NCBI GenBank assembly: GCA_028282885.1
Contig: JANQGX010000047.1
Location: 1 to 64,000, forward strand
Length of the DNA stretch: 64,000 bases
Direction: 5' to 3'
Source: SAR324 cluster bacterium
GTDB taxonomy: Bacteria > SAR324 > XYD2-FULL-50-16
Each line of letters begins with the position of its first letter. Position 1 is the first letter of the stretch. Of the stretch, positions 59,915 to 64,000 are shown piece after piece. Position numbers and translations under genes: made by a program. The notes beneath the pieces are model-generated. The model worked only from the letters and a program-made list of their open reading frames with translations. It was not told the origin of the DNA and searched no databases.

Positions 59915-60814
59915 ATGAAAGCCAAACCTGTTGCTTTCGGTCCTCTAACCATGATACCCGGTGACAAGCGATCGCGGTTTCCCTTTTGCAACTCACTGTT
60001 TATCGAAGATGCCGGATTAATCATCGATCCCTCCTGCAATCGGAAGGTTATCGAAACATTGCACAATCAGCACAAGCTTCGCGTTGTCTGCCTGACGCAT
60101 TGGCATGAAGACCACTTTCGCTACCTGCATCTTCTGGATGAATGCTGTCTCTGGATGTCAGAGGCCGATTCGATTCCCCTGGCTGACAGCCGGGAGTTTT
60201 TAAGATGGTACGGATTGGATGTCCCCGGTGCCGATTCCATCCGCAAAATGATTAAGTTCAAATTGGAGAGGGAGATCCGTTTTAAACCCGGAATCCCGGA
60301 CCGCTTGATGGCAGACGGGGAGACCATCGATTTGGGCTCAAGCTTTATGGAAGTGATTGCTTCACCGGGACACAGCCCGGGCCACCTCTCGTATTTCTTT
60401 CCCGAACAATCCGTCCTTTTTTTGGGTGATTACAATATGGATTCCTTTGGTCCCTGGACCGGCGATCCCAATTCGGATATAGACGAGTGTATCGCCACCA
60501 TTCATCGACTGCGCCAGGTGCCGGCGGAAATATTGATTGCAGGCCATCTTCCCGAACCGATTTTGGATAACAATGACGCCCTCTGGGATAGCTACCTGCT
60601 CACCATTTCAGCCAGGGAAGAAAAACTGGCCGGTTTTCTGAAGGAGCCCCATACCAGGGATGAAGTGATCGATCAATGGCTGATATTGGGTGAGCCCGGC
60701 GAACCTGTCGACTATTTCCGGTTTGCCGAACAAGCTCATGTTGAAAAGCATCTGGCTCGTATGGTGAGGCAGGGAGTCGTTCAAAACTTTGACGGGCTTT
60801 ATCAGCGCGTTTGA
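59915..60814 (+). CDS. MBL-fold metallohydrolase
   Basis: VVCLTHWHEDHFRY...VIASPGHSPGHLSYFFPEQSVLFLGDYNMDSFGPW...ILIAGHLPEP. Confidence 0.9.
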   Translation: MKAKPVAFGPLTMIPGDKRSRFPFCNSLFIEDAGLIIDPSCNRKVIETLHNQHKLRVVCLTHWHEDHFRYLHLLDECCLWMSEADSIPLADSREFLRWYGLDVPGADSIRKMIKFKLEREIRFKPGIPDRLMADGETIDLGSSFMEVIASPGHSPGHLSYFFPEQSVLFLGDYNMDSFGPWTGDPNSDIDECIATIHRLRQVPAEILIAGHLPEPILDNNDALWDSYLLTISAREEKLAGFLKEPHTRDEVIDQWLILGEPGEPVDYFRFAEQAHVEKHLARMVRQGVVQNFDGLYQRV

Positions 60815-60963
60815 CACACCCACGGTTCTCACAACCACCTCAAGAATCATTGACAAAATCCCGGATACAAGGAACGGTGATACCTGTATGGAATAGCTGT
60901 CGGCAGAGGATCAGCAGGATCGCCGCATATTTTGCTTTTCATCCGGATTTACTCCTGAAGAAC

Positions 60964-61632
60964 ATGAACTATCGCAATCAAAAAAGAAATCCTTACAGCA
61001 ATCAAACCGTTCACGAAGAGATTGCCAACACCATTAGCCATGCTGTTGGAACCGGATTAAGCGTTGCAGCGCTAGTGCTCCTGGTCGTTTATGCCGCCAT
61101 CGATGGAGGTGCCATAAGTGTGGTTGCTTTTTCGTTATACGGAAGCTGCCTCATTCTTCTTTACCTGATGTCGACGATTTACCACTTTGTGCAGAAAGAC
61201 CGCCTGAAAAAAACCCTTCAGCTTCTGGATCACACTTCCATCTATCTGCTGATTGCCGGTTCTTATACGCCGATAATGCTGGTTAGTGTCAAAGGAGCCT
61301 GGGGATGGAGCCTGTTTGGAGTGTTGTGGGGATTCGCCCTGATCGGAATTACACTTAAAATTAAATATGTGGGGCGTTATGAGGTCCTTTCCACCGTGAT
61401 TTACCTGATTATGGGCTGGTTGATTGTCTTTTTCTCTTACCCGATTCTTACCTATCTCACGCCTATGGGTATAGCCTGGCTGTTCATTGGCGGTGGGGCT
61501 TATACTATTGGTACAATATTTTTCTTCCTGGAATCATTGCCTTTTCATCACTCCATCTGGCATCTTTTTGTGCTGGGCGGCAGTATCAGCCATTTTTTCC
61601 TGTTTTTCTTTCATATTCTGCCGCCGCACTAG
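60964..61632 (+). CDS. Hemolysin III / PAQR family membrane protein
   Basis: EEIANTISHAVGTGLSVAALVLLV...STIYHFVQKDRLKKTLQLLDHTSIYLLIAGSYTPIMLV...FHHSIWHLFVLGGSISHFF. Confidence 0.93.
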   Translation: MNYRNQKRNPYSNQTVHEEIANTISHAVGTGLSVAALVLLVVYAAIDGGAISVVAFSLYGSCLILLYLMSTIYHFVQKDRLKKTLQLLDHTSIYLLIAGSYTPIMLVSVKGAWGWSLFGVLWGFALIGITLKIKYVGRYEVLSTVIYLIMGWLIVFFSYPILTYLTPMGIAWLFIGGGAYTIGTIFFFLESLPFHHSIWHLFVLGGSISHFFLFFFHILPPH

Positions 61633-61867
61633 TGCCGATTCATGTGAAATTGGTCAAATCGCTCCGCTATAGTCAAATTCTACACTGCGAGCCCGGTAAC
61701 TCGGCACAAACTGAGAAGACAAAACATGTTTTGCCTGAAACGTCCTCGGAAAAAGGAGACTCGCAGGAAGATTGAGATTTTTGGGGATTGGCTTTTAAAA
61801 GAAGTGGATATGGATCGTTGAAGGCGCAGAGGAATGCAGGTTTGAGAGAGATTGTAGTATCTTTGTT

Positions 61868-61890
61868 GAGCCCGGCTGGAAACCGGGCTC
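61868..61890 (-). terminator. Candidate terminator hairpin downstream of tpa
   Basis: GAGCCCGG-CTGGAAA-CCGGGCTC, 8-bp GC-rich stem just beyond the tpa stop. Confidence 0.6.
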
Positions 61891-61917
61891 TGCCAGTTTA
61901 ATCCGGCTTATAGCCGA

Positions 61918-63318
61918 TTAACCAAAAGTCTTTTCAATTGCTCCGGCTACGGCGGTAACAATAGTGTCTACCTGCTCCCTGTTAATGATCAGAGCCGGGG
62001 CAAAATTCATGACGTTGTTGAAACCATGAAAGCTGGTGTTGGTCCGACCGACGATCACACCGGCCTGCAGGACATTGCCCATCAGACTTGCCATCTCCTC
62101 CTCGCCGATGGGTTCGCGGGTCTGCTTGTCCCTGACAAACTCTATACCGGCAAACAGTCCTTCTCCCCGAACGTCACCAACGGCATCGTATCGTTTCAGA
62201 GTTTCCAACTGTTCGTTGAGATATGCTCCCATTTTGAGGGAGTTCTCCAGCAGGTTCTCCTCTTCGATGATGCGTGTGCTTTCCAGGGCGGCGGTCATGG
62301 CTGCCGTACAACCACCATAAGTTGAGATATCCCGGAAATAGTTCAAACGGGTTTCAGGATTTGCAGGATCATTCAGAAAAATATCATAGATCTCCTGCTT
62401 GACCACGGTGGCAGAAAGTGCACCATAGGAGCTGGCCAGCCCCTTAGCCATGGTAATGATTTCCGGATCGACATCATAATGTTCATGCCCCCAGAAGGTT
62501 CCGGTTCTGCCGAAACCACAGACCACCTCATCCATGATTATCCAGATACCGTACTTGCGACAAATCTCCTGGAGAATCGGGTAGTATTCCCCGACCGGTT
62601 TGAGGATTCCGCCTCCCGCCGTGATGGGCTCCACAATCAGCCCACCGATAGTCTCCGGTCCTTCCCGGAGAATGATGTCTTCTACCTTGCGGGCACACTC
62701 GATATCGCAGTTGCCATTGGTTTTTTCATAGGGACAGCGGTAGCAGGCGCAATGGGGGAATTCCACGAATCCTTCCAGAAAGGGACCGAAATCCTGCTTT
62801 CTCTGGGCCTGGCCGGTAGCACTCATGGCACCGAAAGTTGTGCCATGATAGTCCCTGTCACGGTACAGAATCTTAAACTTGCCTTTTCGGGAAGGATCGA
62901 TACGGGATGCCTGGCGGACAATCTTAAAGGCTTTTTCGTTGGCTTCGGAACCGGAGTTGGAGAAAAAGACCTTGTCGTGCCGGGGTAGCTTTTCCAACAG
63001 CTTTTGGGCAAACTTGATGGTGGGGATATTACCATAAACCCCTGCAAAGTAAGGCAGCTTTTTGAGTTGCTCGTATACGGCCTCAGCGATGGAATCCCGC
63101 CCAAACCCGACCATTACGCTCCAGACTCCGCCGGAAGTGGCATCCAGGTATTCACGTCCGCGGATATCTTTCACCATCAATCCCTTCCCCTCGACTATGA
63201 TCATCTGTTCCTGGGATTCAAACACCCTGTGAGGCTTCAAATGATGCCAGAGAGCATCCTTATCCGCAGCTACCATCTCGTCGGCATCATATTCGAGCCA
63301 ATCGACCTTGTTTTTCAT
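61918..63318 (-). CDS. tpa: Taurine:pyruvate aminotransferase (class III aminotransferase)
   Basis: Class III aminotransferase motifs (FFSNSGSEANEKAFKI, RDYHGTTFGAMSATGQ, IIMDEVVCGFGRTGTFWGHEHYDVDPEIITMAKGL) directly downstream of an xsc-like gene. Confidence 0.88.
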   Translation of the reverse strand: MKNKVDWLEYDADEMVAADKDALWHHLKPHRVFESQEQMIIVEGKGLMVKDIRGREYLDATSGGVWSVMVGFGRDSIAEAVYEQLKKLPYFAGVYGNIPTIKFAQKLLEKLPRHDKVFFSNSGSEANEKAFKIVRQASRIDPSRKGKFKILYRDRDYHGTTFGAMSATGQAQRKQDFGPFLEGFVEFPHCACYRCPYEKTNGNCDIECARKVEDIILREGPETIGGLIVEPITAGGGILKPVGEYYPILQEICRKYGIWIIMDEVVCGFGRTGTFWGHEHYDVDPEIITMAKGLASSYGALSATVVKQEIYDIFLNDPANPETRLNYFRDISTYGGCTAAMTAALESTRIIEEENLLENSLKMGAYLNEQLETLKRYDAVGDVRGEGLFAGIEFVRDKQTREPIGEEEMASLMGNVLQAGVIVGRTNTSFHGFNNVMNFAPALIINREQVDTIVTAVAGAIEKTFG

Positions 63319-63373
63319 CGTCAGTTCTCTTTAATAAACTAATAGTACACATTTAGGGAACATAACTGCTTAA

Positions 63374-63477
63374 TTCACTGGCGGGTCTGTATTTCTAGAA
63401 CCTCGGAAACCAGGGATGGCTTCCAGGAGCTCCAGGATGGATTCATGCGTTTCCAGAAATACAGATCTGCCAGTGAA
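63374..63477. repeat. Composite inverted-repeat element, copy 2 (27-nt arms, 3 mismatches; 50-nt core)
   Basis: Left TTCACTGGCGGGTCTGTATTTCTAGAA, right TTCCAGAAATACAGATCTGCCAGTGAA; core CCTCGGAAACCAGGGATGGCTTCCAGGAGCTCCAGGATGGATTCATGCGT. Confidence 0.93.
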
Positions 63478-63540
63478 CCAAGATGATCAGTTCAAAGTTA
63501 CCCCGAAATGTGTGTATTAACATTAAACGCAAATTTGCTA

Positions 63541-63577
63541 CTCCCGAAGTGGCAGGCTGTTGCCTGTCACTTGGGAG
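63541..63577 (-). terminator. Candidate terminator hairpin downstream of xsc
   Basis: CTCCCgAAGTGgCAGGC-tgtt-GCCTGtCACTTGGGAG, near-perfect stem. Confidence 0.6.
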
Positions 63578-63596
63578 ACAATCTGAATGGTGTGAC

Positions 63597-64000
63597 TTAA
63601 GCTCCCTCTTGTGGACGCATATCGGATTTTTCAATTCCCGCAACCGCGACCGGTCTCTTCATAGCGTCCCTGCGGAAGGGTTCACCCAATTCCATATTGG
63701 TCATGACCTCGATAAAAGTGGTCTTGCCTTCCTCCATCTGGGCTTTGACTGCCGCTCCCAGTGTTTCTGTAAGCTCATCCATGGTGTGAACCCTGACTCC
63801 CTCCACGCCGCATGCTTTGGCTATATCGGCATAGGAGACGTTTCGGTTCAATTCGGTTCCCACGAAATTGTCATCATACCAAAGGGTTGTATTTCTCTTT
63901 TCCGCTCCCCAGTGGAAATTCCTGAAGATCACCATGGTGATGGCCGGCCATTCCTCACGTCCGCAGGCCGTCATTTCGTTCATGGAGATACCAAAGGCAC
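63597..64000 (-). CDS. xsc: Sulfoacetaldehyde acetyltransferase, C-terminal part (5' end beyond right edge)
   Basis: ThPP-enzyme C-terminus AFGISMNEMTACGREEWPAITMVIFRNFHWGAEKRNTTLWYDDNFVGTELN...FIEVMTNMELGEPFRRDAMKRPV; frame open to the window end; tpa neighbour. Confidence 0.9.
   Translation of the reverse strand, partial: AFGISMNEMTACGREEWPAITMVIFRNFHWGAEKRNTTLWYDDNFVGTELNRNVSYADIAKACGVEGVRVHTMDELTETLGAAVKAQMEEGKTTFIEVMTNMELGEPFRRDAMKRPVAVAGIEKSDMRPQEGA

Noticed and set aside
1-64000. CRISPR arrays, tRNA/rRNA genes, intact transposases, prophage
   Set aside because: None recognised on reading; no regularly spaced direct-repeat array with unique spacers and no transposase-like ORFs.

Overview
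This 64 kb window comes from a Gram-negative bacterium. Gene content suggests a deltaproteobacterial or Desulfobacterota-like lineage, but that is inference only. Coding density is high, with about 45 supportable genes. Recognisable blocks are: (i) a left-edge giant 2-hydroxyacyl-CoA dehydratase activator (BcrA/D-BadF/G type, >=1298 codons, open to the left edge and missing from the supplied ORF track), followed by an Fe-alcohol dehydrogenase; (ii) a transmembrane LytTR regulator with a helically phased direct-repeat array upstream of an uncharacterised membrane-anchored protein; (iii) a formylglycine-generating-enzyme-like protein lacking the expected Cys pair, and a lone mreB; (iv) Crp/Fnr regulator, a sulfatase-fold hydrolase with Thr in place of the formylglycine Cys/Ser, a thioredoxin/thioredoxin-reductase-like pair, and a tripartite tricarboxylate transporter (TctC-TctB-TctA); (v) a GLUG-repeat surface protein with a membrane hairpin and Cys-Gly segment embedded inside a C-terminal Fn3-like domain, followed by an ACP, a FAAL-like ligase, an MBOAT acyltransferase and an SGNH-type protein, together a Dlt-like acyl-transfer module; (vi) a translationally coupled operon (GMC oxidoreductase, M28 peptidase, APC permease, ACC-deaminase-like PLP enzyme) near an enolase-superfamily enzyme and a GntR/FadR regulator; (vii) a four-gene module of coiled-coil protein, OmpA-family protein with a roadblock/longin-like middle, Rab-like small GTPase and soluble histidine kinase, followed by a multi-PAS/GAF response regulator with a Cys-rich tail; (viii) taurine dissimilation genes tpa and xsc (xsc cut by the right edge). 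I also found three decayed genes (acyl-CoA ligase, cyclase/SpoIIE-like protein, AraC regulator), a 36-bp perfect inverted repeat, and two copies of a composite inverted-repeat element with a shared 50-nt core but different arms. No rRNA, tRNA, CRISPR array or intact transposase was recognised.
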